Position numbers and translations under genes: made by a program
Notes under the pieces: model-generated
Database searches by the model: none
What the model was told of the DNA's origin: nothing
The model's input: the letters and a program-made list of their open reading frames with translations, nothing else
In this document: one piece after another, positions 17,471-26,360 of the stretch
How the letters are laid out: each line of letters opens with the position of its first letter
Numbering within the stretch: position 1 is the first letter of the stretch
NCBI RefSeq assembly: GCF_900142165.1
Contig: NZ_FQZY01000007.1
Coordinates: forward strand, 1-47,282
Source: Hespellia stercorisuis DSM 15480
GTDB lineage: Bacteria; Bacillota; Clostridia; Lachnospirales; Lachnospiraceae
Length of the DNA stretch: 47,282 nucleotides
Direction: 5' to 3'

Positions 17471-18802
17471 ATGGAGAAAGAATTATTTGTAACGCTCTTA
17501 CGGGACCGCCATTTCAAGGCCGTAAGGACTATTTTAAATGCAATGAATCCGGTGGACACTGCCGCACTGCTCGCAGAATTAGAGGATAAAGAACTGGCTC
17601 TTGCTTTCCGTTTAATTCCGAAAGAAGAAGCTGCGGACGTATTTGCCAACATGAACAATTCCATGCAGACTTATCTCGTAGAAATGTTCACAGAAAAAGA
17701 GTTAAAAGAATTGTTAGACGATTTATACATGGATGATACCGTAGATATTCTGGAAGAACTTCCGGCTAATCTCGTCGTTCGCATTCTGGAGAGCGTTGGA
17801 CAGCAGAAACGAAATATGATCAATGTACTGCTCAACTATCCGGATGACAGTGCCGGAAGCATCATGACAACCGAGTACGTGGAGCTCCGTCAGCACATGA
17901 CCGTTGCAGAGTCCATGACGCATATCAAAAAAACCGGTATCCACAAGGAAACGATCTATACCTGCTACGTAACCGACAAGAGAAAGCTGATCGGTATCGT
18001 CACTGCCAAGGATCTGATGACAGCCGATGATAATGTGCAGATCAAGGATCTGATGGAAACAGAAATCATTGCAGTTCACACACATACGGATCAGGAAGAA
18101 GTTGCAAAAATGTTCGGCAAGTACGATCTGATTGCGCTCCCTGTTCTGGACGCGGAAGACCTCATGGTCGGTATCGTAACTTTCGACGATGCCATGGACG
18201 TCATGGTCGAGGAGGCAACAGAGGATATCACAAAAATGGCCGCTATGAATCCCAGTGAAAAACCATACTTTGAAACTTCCGTTTTCAATCACGCAAAAAA
18301 CCGTATCCCCTGGCTTCTGATCCTGATGCTCTCCGCCACCATAACCGGCCAGATCATCACCAAATATGAAGATGCCTTTGCGGTACTCCCGCTTCTCGTA
18401 TCCTTTATCCCTATGCTGATGGATACCGGCGGTAACTGCGGCTCACAGAGTTCCACGCTGGTCATCCGTGGAATCGCTCTGGACGAGATCCACTTTAAAG
18501 ACCTCTTCCGTGTGGTCTTCAAGGAATTTCGGATCTCCCTGATTGTCGGCGTTGTGCTTGCCCTTGCCAATGGATTGCGTATCTTCTTTATGTATCACGA
18601 TATGAACATGGCACTCGTAATCGCACTTTCACTGGTTGCCACCATCATCATTGCAAAACTGATTGGCTGCATCCTTCCATTGCTGGCCAAAAAAGTCGGT
18701 CTGGATCCGGCCATCATGGCGGCCCCGCTGATCACGACTCTGGTGGATACCTGTTCCATCATCATCTATTTTACAATTGCAACAAAGCTTTTTCAATTAT
18801 AA
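17471..18802 (+). CDS. mgtE: Magnesium transporter MgtE
   Basis: Mg2+ channel/transporter of the inner membrane. 443 residues: an N-terminal MgtE_N helical superhelix (about 1-120, ALLAELEDKELALAFRLI), paired CBS domains (about 125-250, including SIMTTEYVELRQHMTV and VTAKDLMTAD) that sense cytosolic Mg2+, and a C-terminal five-helix channel domain (about 270-443) with the pore sequence PMLMDTGGNCGSQSSTLVIR. The start ATG follows GGAG at eight bases. The M-box leader upstream makes regulation by Mg2+ very likely. About 190 bases lie between the terminator and the start, without a clear second promoter. Confidence 0.95.
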   Translation: MEKELFVTLLRDRHFKAVRTILNAMNPVDTAALLAELEDKELALAFRLIPKEEAADVFANMNNSMQTYLVEMFTEKELKELLDDLYMDDTVDILEELPANLVVRILESVGQQKRNMINVLLNYPDDSAGSIMTTEYVELRQHMTVAESMTHIKKTGIHKETIYTCYVTDKRKLIGIVTAKDLMTADDNVQIKDLMETEIIAVHTHTDQEEVAKMFGKYDLIALPVLDAEDLMVGIVTFDDAMDVMVEEATEDITKMAAMNPSEKPYFETSVFNHAKNRIPWLLILMLSATITGQIITKYEDAFAVLPLLVSFIPMLMDTGGNCGSQSSTLVIRGIALDEIHFKDLFRVVFKEFRISLIVGVVLALANGLRIFFMYHDMNMALVIALSLVATIIIAKLIGCILPLLAKKVGLDPAIMAAPLITTLVDTCSIIIYFTIATKLFQL

Positions 18803-18804
18803 TA

Positions 18805-18873
18805 AAGAGGCAGAATTTTGAATTTTCCCCGAAGACCAGGTCTTCAGGAACGTTTCAAAATTCCGCCTCTTTT
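18805..18873. terminator. Bidirectional terminator between mgtE and the LtaS-like gene
   Basis: AAGAGGCAGAATTTTGAA pairs with TTTCAAAATTCCGCCTCTT, with one mismatch, around an inner GAAGACC/GGTCTTC stem, and is flanked by A and T tracts. It can stop mgtE (+) and the convergent gene (-). Confidence 0.8.
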
Positions 18874-18916
18874 CTTGACATTTATTAAAAGCAGTAAATC
18901 GGACCCTCAAAAACTA

Positions 18917-20761
18917 TTATTGGACAACGCCTGTCGTTCCGCCAATATCAAACTGATTTCCATTCCCATCCACAAGATAAATTTCCACCTGATATTCGCC
19001 CGTTTTATAGTCAAAATCTGTTACTGCCACATTTCCGGCATAGCTGTTTCCATCCTGCGACTGCATCTGAATCCAGGTCAGATCGCTTCGATCCTCCGCT
19101 GTCCACACTGCTGCTAAAATTGATTCAATCCCCGAATTCACATTGCTGATGTCACTCACTACAATCGGCAGCAATCCATTCTCCACATCATATTCGCCTG
19201 CAGTTACCACTCCGGCAGGTACTTTTCCCTCTCTGGCAAGCAGTTCTGGAACGTCTGTGTTTATGTCTGCCAGATTCTCCATCATTTTTGAATTTCTGGA
19301 CAATTCCATCGCCTCAGTCTCAATACCGTATCTTTCAGACAAAGTCTGTTCTGACGAAAAAAGATTCGTTCCCAGCCCCAGACGATTTCCTTCGATATCT
19401 ACCCCGAGACTTGCCAACGTCGTTGGAAAATCATCAAATGTCGTATAATTTCTCTCGTTTGTGGCTTCCGGCTCCGTCGCTGGATTGATATAGGCTGTGT
19501 ATACCTTTCTTGTATAGTCATCCGCTACATCATCACAAAAATCCGTATCCATTGTCGGATGGTCCCCGGAAATGACAATCGTTGTATCCTCATAAAAATC
19601 CTGTTTCTGTATCCACTCTACAAACTCTGCGACTTTTTTGCTGGAGCAGGCCATCACGTTCGCATATTGATTGTCGCCGTAGGTATCCGGACAGTCCTCG
19701 CACAAATAGCCATCTTCAAAATGCGTATCCACTGTCAGCATCGTAAGATTGAATGGTTCCTCCGATGAAGACAGATCCTTCAGGCGGTCTTTCGCAAACT
19801 CAAACAGGCGTTTATCCTCATATCCCCACCAAACTTTATAGCCTTCCGGTATCCATCCATTTTCTTCCGCATACGTGTAATCATATATATCAAAATCGCC
19901 ATGATCGGTATACAGCAGGCTTCTCCCACCAAATTCCGCTTCGGAACCAATCAGGAGATCCTGTGTATATCCTTCATCCTCCAGAATATTGCCAAGCGTG
20001 GTCACCTCCGGGAAAAACGAATCCTGAGTGTCCATCGAATTGGATTCGATTGCAATATCCAAAGGAAGACCCGAGCTCTGCGCAAACATTGCGGCAACCG
20101 TCCACGTCGTACCCGGCATCGAATATCCGCCATTCAGAGCCTTGTCTGTGCCTGAAAAATCTTCATTTTCCTGGGCCAGCTTCGTCAATTCAGGAATGCA
20201 CCCCTCTTTGAACCCGCCGCCATTCTTCTTGTCCGTATACGTCACTTCCATGGACTCCAAAAAAATATAAATCAGATTGCGCCTCTGCTCCGGGAACGTT
20301 AACTCCACCGAATTTGGGTTCACATAATTCGTATCAATAAATGTAGAATACGTACTTTTGTTTTCTGTATAATCCCCTACATCCAGCCCAGTCCAGGCAG
20401 TATATACCGCACTCCCGCCTACCAGAAGTGAAAGACCTGACACCACTGCCATCACTATGTAATATAATTTTCTTTTATTTTTAAATGCTGTAAATAAAAT
20501 GACTACTATCAACAGGACAACCACTGCCGGTGCCACGCAGCTCCCGATATAATCCGTGACCATTCCCTCGTTCGTTCCATCCAGTGGCGCGTTCATATGA
20601 TAGACCAGCTCGTCCATCGTCAGATTAGACCAGGTTGCAAACATCCAGTCTACACTGCAACGCAACAAGGCAGCAATTACACAGAGTAATGCTGCCAAAA
20701 TTGTTCCTGCTATGAATAATATTTTTTTTACTATTTTAATCACTTTTTTGCTTGAGTTCAT
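18917..20761 (-). CDS. LtaS/MdoB-type phosphoglycerol transferase with C-terminal GBS Bsp-like domain
   Basis: A 614-residue membrane enzyme of the sulfatase/alkaline phosphatase superfamily. Three predicted membrane helices (about 12-33, 75-93, 98-122), then an extracellular catalytic domain: YIFLESMEVTY (metal-binding Glu near 169), GGYSMPGTTWTVAAMF with the nucleophile Thr near 218, and VISGDHPTM (metal Asp/His). It likely moves glycerol phosphate from phosphatidylglycerol to a lipoteichoic acid or glycan. From about residue 530 a second beta-rich domain resembles the GBS Bsp-like repeat (AAVWTAEDRSDLTWIQMQ; GEYQVEIYLVDGNGNQ), which is unusual on this enzyme. Canonical LtaS has five helices; this one has three. 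Exact acceptor unknown. Confidence 0.85.
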   Translation of the reverse strand: MNSSKKVIKIVKKILFIAGTILAALLCVIAALLRCSVDWMFATWSNLTMDELVYHMNAPLDGTNEGMVTDYIGSCVAPAVVVLLIVVILFTAFKNKRKLYYIVMAVVSGLSLLVGGSAVYTAWTGLDVGDYTENKSTYSTFIDTNYVNPNSVELTFPEQRRNLIYIFLESMEVTYTDKKNGGGFKEGCIPELTKLAQENEDFSGTDKALNGGYSMPGTTWTVAAMFAQSSGLPLDIAIESNSMDTQDSFFPEVTTLGNILEDEGYTQDLLIGSEAEFGGRSLLYTDHGDFDIYDYTYAEENGWIPEGYKVWWGYEDKRLFEFAKDRLKDLSSSEEPFNLTMLTVDTHFEDGYLCEDCPDTYGDNQYANVMACSSKKVAEFVEWIQKQDFYEDTTIVISGDHPTMDTDFCDDVADDYTRKVYTAYINPATEPEATNERNYTTFDDFPTTLASLGVDIEGNRLGLGTNLFSSEQTLSERYGIETEAMELSRNSKMMENLADINTDVPELLAREGKVPAGVVTAGEYDVENGLLPIVVSDISNVNSGIESILAAVWTAEDRSDLTWIQMQSQDGNSYAGNVAVTDFDYKTGEYQVEIYLVDGNGNQFDIGGTTGVVQ

Positions 20762-20861
20762 CTTCTATCATCCGTTCATCTTTTCTAAAGCTAACTCTCA
20801 CATTATACCCATTCAGATGAAAATAGTCAAGGAACTCTCTCACTTTTGTGGCAATAGCAAC

Positions 20862-21887
20862 CTATTTCACTTCCATTACCCAGCCTTCCGGAGCTTCGAT
20901 ATATCCCATCTGGATTCCGGTCAGTGTATCGTAAAGCTTCTGGATTGTCGGTCCCATCTGCTCCATTCCGCTTGGGAAACAGATTTCTTTTCCGTGGTCA
21001 ACAATCTTGCCCACCGGTGAGATGACTGCTGCGGTTCCACAGAGGCCGCATTCTGCAAATTCTTTCACCTCTTCAAATGGTACTTCCCGCTCTTCTACTT
21101 CCAGATTCAGGTAATGTTCCGCAACGTAGAGCAGAGAACGTCTTGTGATAGACGGCAGGATTGAATCTGATTTTGGTGTTACGACCTTGTTGTCCTTCGT
21201 GATGAACAGGAAGTTCGCCCCGCCTGTCTCCTCCACGAAGGTTCTGGTTGCCGCATCCAGATACATATTCTCATCATATCCCTCTGCATGGGCTGTTACA
21301 ATCGCATGAAGACTCATGGCATAGTTCAGACCCGCCTTGATGTGTCCTGTTCCATGCGGAGCAGCTCGGTCAAAATCGGACACTTTGATTGTAAGCGGCT
21401 TCGCGCCGCCCTTGAAGTATGGTCCAACCGGAGTCGCGAACACTCTGAACTGATATTCATCCGCCGGTTTTACACCAATTACAGCATTGCTGCCAAACAT
21501 ATAAGGACGCAGGTAAAGGGATGCGCCTGATCCATATGGCGGAACATACGCCTCATTTGCTTTCACCACCTGATTGACAGCATCTAAAAATCTTTCCGCA
21601 GGAAATGGAGGCATCTCAAGTCTCTTCGCAGAATCAACCATTCTCTGGGCGTTTAAGTCCGGGCGGAACACGACCGTTCTTCCATCCTCCGTCGTATAAG
21701 CCTTCATCCCCTCAAAAACTGTCTGAGCATACTGAAGAACACCTGCACACTCGTTCAGGACAATATTGGCATCCGATGTAAGTTCACCATCATCCCATGC
21801 ACCATTCTTAAAATTAGAAACGTATCTTTTTTCCGTCTGCATATAGCCAAACCCGATATTCGACCAGTCAATCTGTTTTTTCTCCAT
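20862..21887 (-). CDS. ilvE: Branched-chain amino acid aminotransferase
   Basis: PLP fold-type IV aminotransferase, last step of valine, leucine and isoleucine synthesis. 341 residues. Seen: GVLQYAQTVFEGMKAY near residue 50, the substrate-binding YLRPYMFG, the PLP lysine region HIKAGLNYA, and FVEETGGANFLFI. The start at 21887 (MEKKQIDW) has GGAGG seven bases upstream; the frame extends to 21959 without a site. It has its own promoter, with a palindrome against the -35 box. Confidence 0.95.
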   Translation of the reverse strand: MEKKQIDWSNIGFGYMQTEKRYVSNFKNGAWDDGELTSDANIVLNECAGVLQYAQTVFEGMKAYTTEDGRTVVFRPDLNAQRMVDSAKRLEMPPFPAERFLDAVNQVVKANEAYVPPYGSGASLYLRPYMFGSNAVIGVKPADEYQFRVFATPVGPYFKGGAKPLTIKVSDFDRAAPHGTGHIKAGLNYAMSLHAIVTAHAEGYDENMYLDAATRTFVEETGGANFLFITKDNKVVTPKSDSILPSITRRSLLYVAEHYLNLEVEEREVPFEEVKEFAECGLCGTAAVISPVGKIVDHGKEICFPSGMEQMGPTIQKLYDTLTGIQMGYIEAPEGWVMEVK

Positions 21888-21930
21888 TGTAAATCCTCCA
21901 TTCCAATTTGCAAAATTTAACTTATGAACT

Positions 21931-21970
21931 ATTATAGTCCCATACTTAAAAAAAATCAAGAGTGCACTCT
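21931..21970 (-). promoter_or_regulatory. ilvE promoter with adjoining palindrome
   Basis: Minus strand: TTGATT (21959-21954), 17-bp spacer, TATAAT (21936-21931). The perfect 12-bp palindrome AGAGTGCACTCT (21959-21970) abuts the -35 and may be an operator. Confidence 0.7.
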
Positions 21971-22073
21971 GTTTTTATTTTAACGGGTAAAAGAGTATTG
22001 GCCGCAAAGCATCCTGATCCCTGACATGAGACCGGATGTTCTGCCGCCAATTTTAATACATCTGCTCCATGCC

Positions 22074-22583
22074 TTATCTTTCCATCATGCTGATAGATTC
22101 AATTCCGACACTTCCGCCGCGAACCACTTCAATGGTTTTAAATTCTTCCTTCATAAGCTTGATTACGGCGTCGTTTTTCGTCGCTGTCTGCACAAACTCG
22201 AGCAGAAGGCTGTCTTTTCCATAATCAATCACCTTTGCCTTGAATGTCTCGGCAATCTGGAAGATTTCGTTCTTATCTTCCTGCGTACATTTTTTTACTT
22301 TTACATAAAGAATCTCTTTCATCCTGACAAAAATATCCGTAAAATCTATTACTTTAATCACTTCTACCAGTCGATTCAGCTGTTTTTTGATTTGTTCGAA
22401 TGTCTCGTCGTCACAGGCTGTTGCAATCGTCATTCTTGAAATAGTCGGATCCTCGGTCGTTCCAACTGTCAGACTTTCAAGGTTGTATGATTTCGCGGAA
22501 AACAACCCTGATATTTTTGAGAGAACACCTACCTGGTTCTCCACATAAAGTGAAATCCATCTTTTTTTCAAATTACTGTCCAT
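22074..22583 (-). CDS. ilvN: Acetolactate synthase small (regulatory) subunit
   Basis: Regulatory subunit that gives valine feedback control to IlvB. 169 residues. The N-terminal ACT domain begins KKRWISLYVENQVGVLSKISGLFSAKSYNLESLTVG in segments, typical of IlvN/IlvH; a C-terminal ALS_ss_C domain follows (about 85-165). The start is preceded by AGAGGAG. It lies 18 bases after ilvB on the same strand. Confidence 0.94.
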   Translation of the reverse strand: MDSNLKKRWISLYVENQVGVLSKISGLFSAKSYNLESLTVGTTEDPTISRMTIATACDDETFEQIKKQLNRLVEVIKVIDFTDIFVRMKEILYVKVKKCTQEDKNEIFQIAETFKAKVIDYGKDSLLLEFVQTATKNDAVIKLMKEEFKTIEVVRGGSVGIESISMMER

Positions 22584-22601
22584 TGTGGCAATCTCCTCTC
22601 T

Positions 22602-24320
22602 CTAACAATCCAGTATCATCTCTTCCAACGTGCCTCCCGGCTGAATCATCGGATATACCATCTCCTCCGGATCGATAATAAATTCGATCAGCGTCGGAGT
22701 CTTCGTGTTCTTCTTAGCCTCCTCAAAGGCTGGTGCAATCTCCTCGATCGTTGTGACGCGGATTCCCTTGGCCCCGTAGCTTTCTGCCAGTTTTACATAG
22801 TCCGGTGTGTACTTTGGATATTCTTCTCCGTTCGTTCTTCTTGACAATGCACCGGAACGAAGATTGGTCATTCCGTAGCGTTTTCCATAGAAGAGTTTCT
22901 GCCACTGGCGAACCATTCCCAGATATGTATTGTTAAATACACAGGCAATTACCGGAAGTTCCTCCAGAACCGCCGTGGCAAACTCCTGGATATTCATCTG
23001 CATTCCACCGTCACCGGAAATCGCGATAACCGGCGTGTCCGGATTGCCGATCTTTGCTCCGATCGCACCTGGAAATCCATATCCCATAGTCCCCATTCCA
23101 CCTGACGTCAGCAGCTTTTTCTTCTCATTCAGTTCGATATACTGTGTCGTGAACATCTGATGCTGTCCTACATCCGTCACGACGATTGCCTCATCAAATT
23201 CTTTGTTGATTACTTCCAGAATATCCTGTGGTCCCATGGCACCGCGGTCGATCATCTTCAGCGGATGCTGGACCTTCCATACTCCGATCTCATCCAGCCA
23301 CTTCTTTGTATCGCACTCCTCCACATACTCCAGCATTCTGTCAATTGCTTCCTTTGCGTCCGCAACGATTGGAACATCTACCTGTATATTCTTAGAAATC
23401 GAAGCCGTGTCAATATCAATATGAACGATCTTCGCATTCGGTGCAAACGCATGCAGTTTTCCTGTGATACGGTCATTGAAACGTGTGCCGATTGAAAACA
23501 GCAGATCACATTCGCTCACCGCCATATTGGATGCATACGCCCCATGCATTCCCACATTGCCCACAAAGAGCGGATGTTCTGTCGGGATGGCTCCGCGCCC
23601 CATGATCGTTGTGATAACCGGAACCTTAGTCTTCTCCGCCAGTTTGGTAAAATCCGCCCCTGCATGTGCAATATTCACGCCGCCGCCAATCAGAAACAGG
23701 GGCCGTTCTGCCTTGTTCAGCATCTTGATTCCTCTCTTCAGCTGTCCCACATGAACTCCCGTGCTGGGCTTGTATCCGCGGATATTCACCGTTGCCGGGT
23801 ACTCTGCACTTCCCAGCTCTGCCATCACATCTTTTGGAAGATCGATCAGAACCGGTCCCGGTTTTCCTGTCCGCGCAATGTAGAACGCTTCTTTGATGAT
23901 GCGCCCAAGATCCTCACGATTTCTCACCGTCACACCATACTTTGTGATATTGCGGGTAATCCCGACGATATCTACCTCCTGAAACGCATCGTTTCCGATC
24001 AGATGGCGGGATACCTGACCTGTAAAGCAGACCAGCGGTACACTGTCGCTGTTTGCTGTGGCGAGCCCGGTCACCAGATTTGTTGCCCCCGGTCCGCTCG
24101 TCACGAGACATACGCCGACTTTTCCGGTGGATCTGGCATAGGCATCTGCCTCATGTACCAGAGCCTGCTCATGCCTCGGCAGAATTACTCTCGTAAAATC
24201 CTGTTTATATAATTCGTCACTGATATCAATCGTACACGCACCCGGGTAGCCGAACAGTGTGTCAACTCCCTCCTCGCGCAGTGCCTTTACCAAAAGTTTA
24301 TTTCCAGATATATTTCTCAT
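22602..24320 (-). CDS. ilvB: Acetolactate synthase large (catalytic) subunit
   Basis: TPP enzyme that makes acetolactate or acetohydroxybutyrate, first common step of branched-chain amino acid synthesis. 572 residues with the three TPP-family domains: GYPGACTIDISDELY and catalytic Glu in LPRHEQALVHEADAYAR at the N-terminus, central FAD/nucleotide-like domain, and the TPP-binding GDGGMQMNIQEFATAV at the C-terminus. The start at 24320 follows AGGAGG at seven bases; the frame runs open to 24425 but without a site. It follows the peptidase gene by 68 bases. Confidence 0.95.
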   Translation of the reverse strand: MRNISGNKLLVKALREEGVDTLFGYPGACTIDISDELYKQDFTRVILPRHEQALVHEADAYARSTGKVGVCLVTSGPGATNLVTGLATANSDSVPLVCFTGQVSRHLIGNDAFQEVDIVGITRNITKYGVTVRNREDLGRIIKEAFYIARTGKPGPVLIDLPKDVMAELGSAEYPATVNIRGYKPSTGVHVGQLKRGIKMLNKAERPLFLIGGGVNIAHAGADFTKLAEKTKVPVITTIMGRGAIPTEHPLFVGNVGMHGAYASNMAVSECDLLFSIGTRFNDRITGKLHAFAPNAKIVHIDIDTASISKNIQVDVPIVADAKEAIDRMLEYVEECDTKKWLDEIGVWKVQHPLKMIDRGAMGPQDILEVINKEFDEAIVVTDVGQHQMFTTQYIELNEKKKLLTSGGMGTMGYGFPGAIGAKIGNPDTPVIAISGDGGMQMNIQEFATAVLEELPVIACVFNNTYLGMVRQWQKLFYGKRYGMTNLRSGALSRRTNGEEYPKYTPDYVKLAESYGAKGIRVTTIEEIAPAFEEAKKNTKTPTLIEFIIDPEEMVYPMIQPGGTLEEMILDC

Positions 24321-24388
24321 TCTCCAACCTCCTATTTGCTTTGAACAAGATGAATGGCAAACCCGCCAGCCTCTTCCTTCAAATAGTT

Positions 24389-25834
24389 TTACTTTGTCCC
24401 GATCACTTTCACCAGCAGATCCCATGTCCGCTTCGTAGATGGGATATTCAGTCGTTCTGTATATGTGTGAACATCCATCATATCCGGCCCGATGGATACA
24501 GCATCCAGATTCTCGATCTTATCCGACAGAAGCCCGCACTCCAGGCCTGCGTGAATCGCCTGCACCTGTGGTGCCGCTCCAAACATCTCCGTGTACACTT
24601 TCACAAAGGTATCCCTGAGCTCCGAGTCCTTCCGGTACTCCCAGCCGGGATAGTCCCCGCTTGTTTCACAGCTGCCGCCCATGGATTCGATCATTGCTGC
24701 AGTCCTGTCCGTCAGGTACTTTTTCGCCGTCTCTATGGAGCTTCGAATTGCATAGCAGACGAACAGCTTCTGCCCGTCCAAATTCATGATTCCCAGATTC
24801 AGGGAGGTCTCGACCAGCCCCTTCACATCCATACTCCATGCCTGCACGCCGTTCGGCAGATTCATCAGTGCATTGAGTACCATGTCCTGGGATAGGTTTG
24901 TCAGCACATTCACCGTCTTTTCTCCCTGCTCCTCCAGCGTCGCCTTGATGTCCGGATCACTGGAGCTGTATTCTTTTCCAAGGATTTCCGATTGCTCCTT
25001 CAGAGCCTTCGCGAATATATCTTTGTCTTTTTCCTCCACCAGCACCGTCGCCTCCGTATGTCTCGGAATTGCATTGTCCTTGCTGCCGCCGGCCATCACT
25101 GCAATTCTCACCGGAACCTTCCTGCTGATCTCATAGAGAACGCGTCCCATCATCTGGTTGGAATTGGCGTGTTCATTCTGGATTTCACATCCGGAATGTC
25201 CCCCCAGCATGCCGGTCAATGCAATTTTGTAACTTTGACCTGTATAGGTCTCACAGGAGACCGGTATGGTTCCCTGCAGTCTCAGACCCCCAGCACAGCT
25301 TGTCAGAATGATTCCTTCCTCCTCAGAATCGATGTTAATCATCTTTCTGCCTTTTAACATGGACAGATCAACCGCCTCCGCACCGAGAAGTCCGATCTCT
25401 TCGTCCACCGTAAAGACCGCCTCCAGTCTCGGATGTTCGATTGAATCCGATGCAAGAATTGCCATTGCATATGCCACCGCAATTCCGTCATCGCCTCCCA
25501 GTGTAGTCTTGTCTGCCCAGATCCATTCTCCGTCTGTGTGCAGATCCAGTCCGTCTTTTTCAAAATCAATCGTCGAATCCAGTGTCTTCTCACAGACCAT
25601 ATCCATATGTCCCTGGAGAATGATCGGTTCGACATCCTCGAATCCAGACGTCGCCTCCTTGATCATAATCACATTGTACAGCTCATCCTGATATGCTTCG
25701 AGCCCGTGTTCTTTCGCAAACTTCATCAGATAATCACTGATCTGTTTTACATTTCCAGAGCCATGGGGAATCCCGCATATTTCCTCAAAATAATGCAGTG
25801 CTTCCCTCGGTTCGTATTGCCCCAGTACACTCAT
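24389..25834 (-). CDS. pepD: Aminoacyl-histidine dipeptidase (PepD, M20 family)
   Basis: Cytosolic metallodipeptidase of the M20C type (481 residues). Metal ligands are seen in ILQGHMDMVCEK, TTLGGDDGIAVAYAMA, FTVDEEIGLLGA and near the C-terminus in AIHAGLECG. A lid/dimerisation domain lies between (about 185-370), with GMLGGHSGCEI and GGSKDNAIPRHTEA. The start at 25834 (MSVLGQYEP) follows AAGGGG and sits one base after folA's stop codon; the longer frame to 25900 lies inside folA and is rejected. It probably recycles peptides for amino acids. Confidence 0.92.
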   Translation of the reverse strand: MSVLGQYEPREALHYFEEICGIPHGSGNVKQISDYLMKFAKEHGLEAYQDELYNVIMIKEATSGFEDVEPIILQGHMDMVCEKTLDSTIDFEKDGLDLHTDGEWIWADKTTLGGDDGIAVAYAMAILASDSIEHPRLEAVFTVDEEIGLLGAEAVDLSMLKGRKMINIDSEEEGIILTSCAGGLRLQGTIPVSCETYTGQSYKIALTGMLGGHSGCEIQNEHANSNQMMGRVLYEISRKVPVRIAVMAGGSKDNAIPRHTEATVLVEEKDKDIFAKALKEQSEILGKEYSSSDPDIKATLEEQGEKTVNVLTNLSQDMVLNALMNLPNGVQAWSMDVKGLVETSLNLGIMNLDGQKLFVCYAIRSSIETAKKYLTDRTAAMIESMGGSCETSGDYPGWEYRKDSELRDTFVKVYTEMFGAAPQVQAIHAGLECGLLSDKIENLDAVSIGPDMMDVHTYTERLNIPSTKRTWDLLVKVIGTK

Positions 25835-25835
25835 A

Positions 25836-26330
25836 TTACTGCCCCTTTCTCTCATATCTTGCAAACACAAATTCCAGATTAAAGCATGTCTGTTCCTCAC
25901 TGATTCCTGTCAGCTCCCAGTCCGGCATCTCATCCAGATTCGGGAAATACGTATCTGCCTCGTAGGCATGATCGATTTTGGTCACGTGTGCCAGACTGCA
26001 GTGCGGAAGAAACTGTCTGTATACGCTCTCGCCGCCGATGACGTAGATATCTTCTGTGGCATACTGCTTCAGAGCCTCAAGCACATCCTCCGCCGAGTGA
26101 AAAACCTCTGCCCCCTTCACCGTGTACTTTTTATCCCTTGTCAGAACAATATTGACTCGGTTTTTCAATGGCTGTCCCCCCGGAAAGGATTCCAGGGTCT
26201 TTCGTCCCATCACGATCACTTTTCCAGTGGTCGTCTCCCGAAAAAACTTCATATCCGAAGGAATGCTGGCCAACAGTTTATTATTTTTGCCGATTCCCCA
26301 ATTTTTATCCACTGCTACGATTAAATTCAT
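25836..26330 (-). CDS. folA: Dihydrofolate reductase
   Basis: Reduces dihydrofolate to tetrahydrofolate with NADPH. 164 residues: MNLIVAVDKNWGIGKNNKLL at the N-terminus, the folate-binding region IPSDMKFFRETTTGKVIVMGRKTLES, and IYVIGGESVYRQFLP (cofactor loop). It follows thyA by 30 bases, the classical functional pairing, since thymidylate synthase makes its substrate. Confidence 0.95.
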   Translation of the reverse strand: MNLIVAVDKNWGIGKNNKLLASIPSDMKFFRETTTGKVIVMGRKTLESFPGGQPLKNRVNIVLTRDKKYTVKGAEVFHSAEDVLEALKQYATEDIYVIGGESVYRQFLPHCSLAHVTKIDHAYEADTYFPNLDEMPDWELTGISEEQTCFNLEFVFARYERKGQ

Positions 26331-26360
26331 TCTTTTGTGCTCCTTTTTGAATAGTATATA

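Noticed and set aside
17404-17589. 61-residue frame with GTG start and an AGGTGGTGAGG site ahead of mgtE
   Set aside because: It overlaps the mgtE start in another frame and its sequence has no protein-like features; the ribosome site is notable, but the mgtE start has its own.
24321-24388. Riboswitch or T-box ahead of ilvB
   Set aside because: Only 68 bases separate it from the peptidase gene, with no T-box core; co-transcription is more likely.
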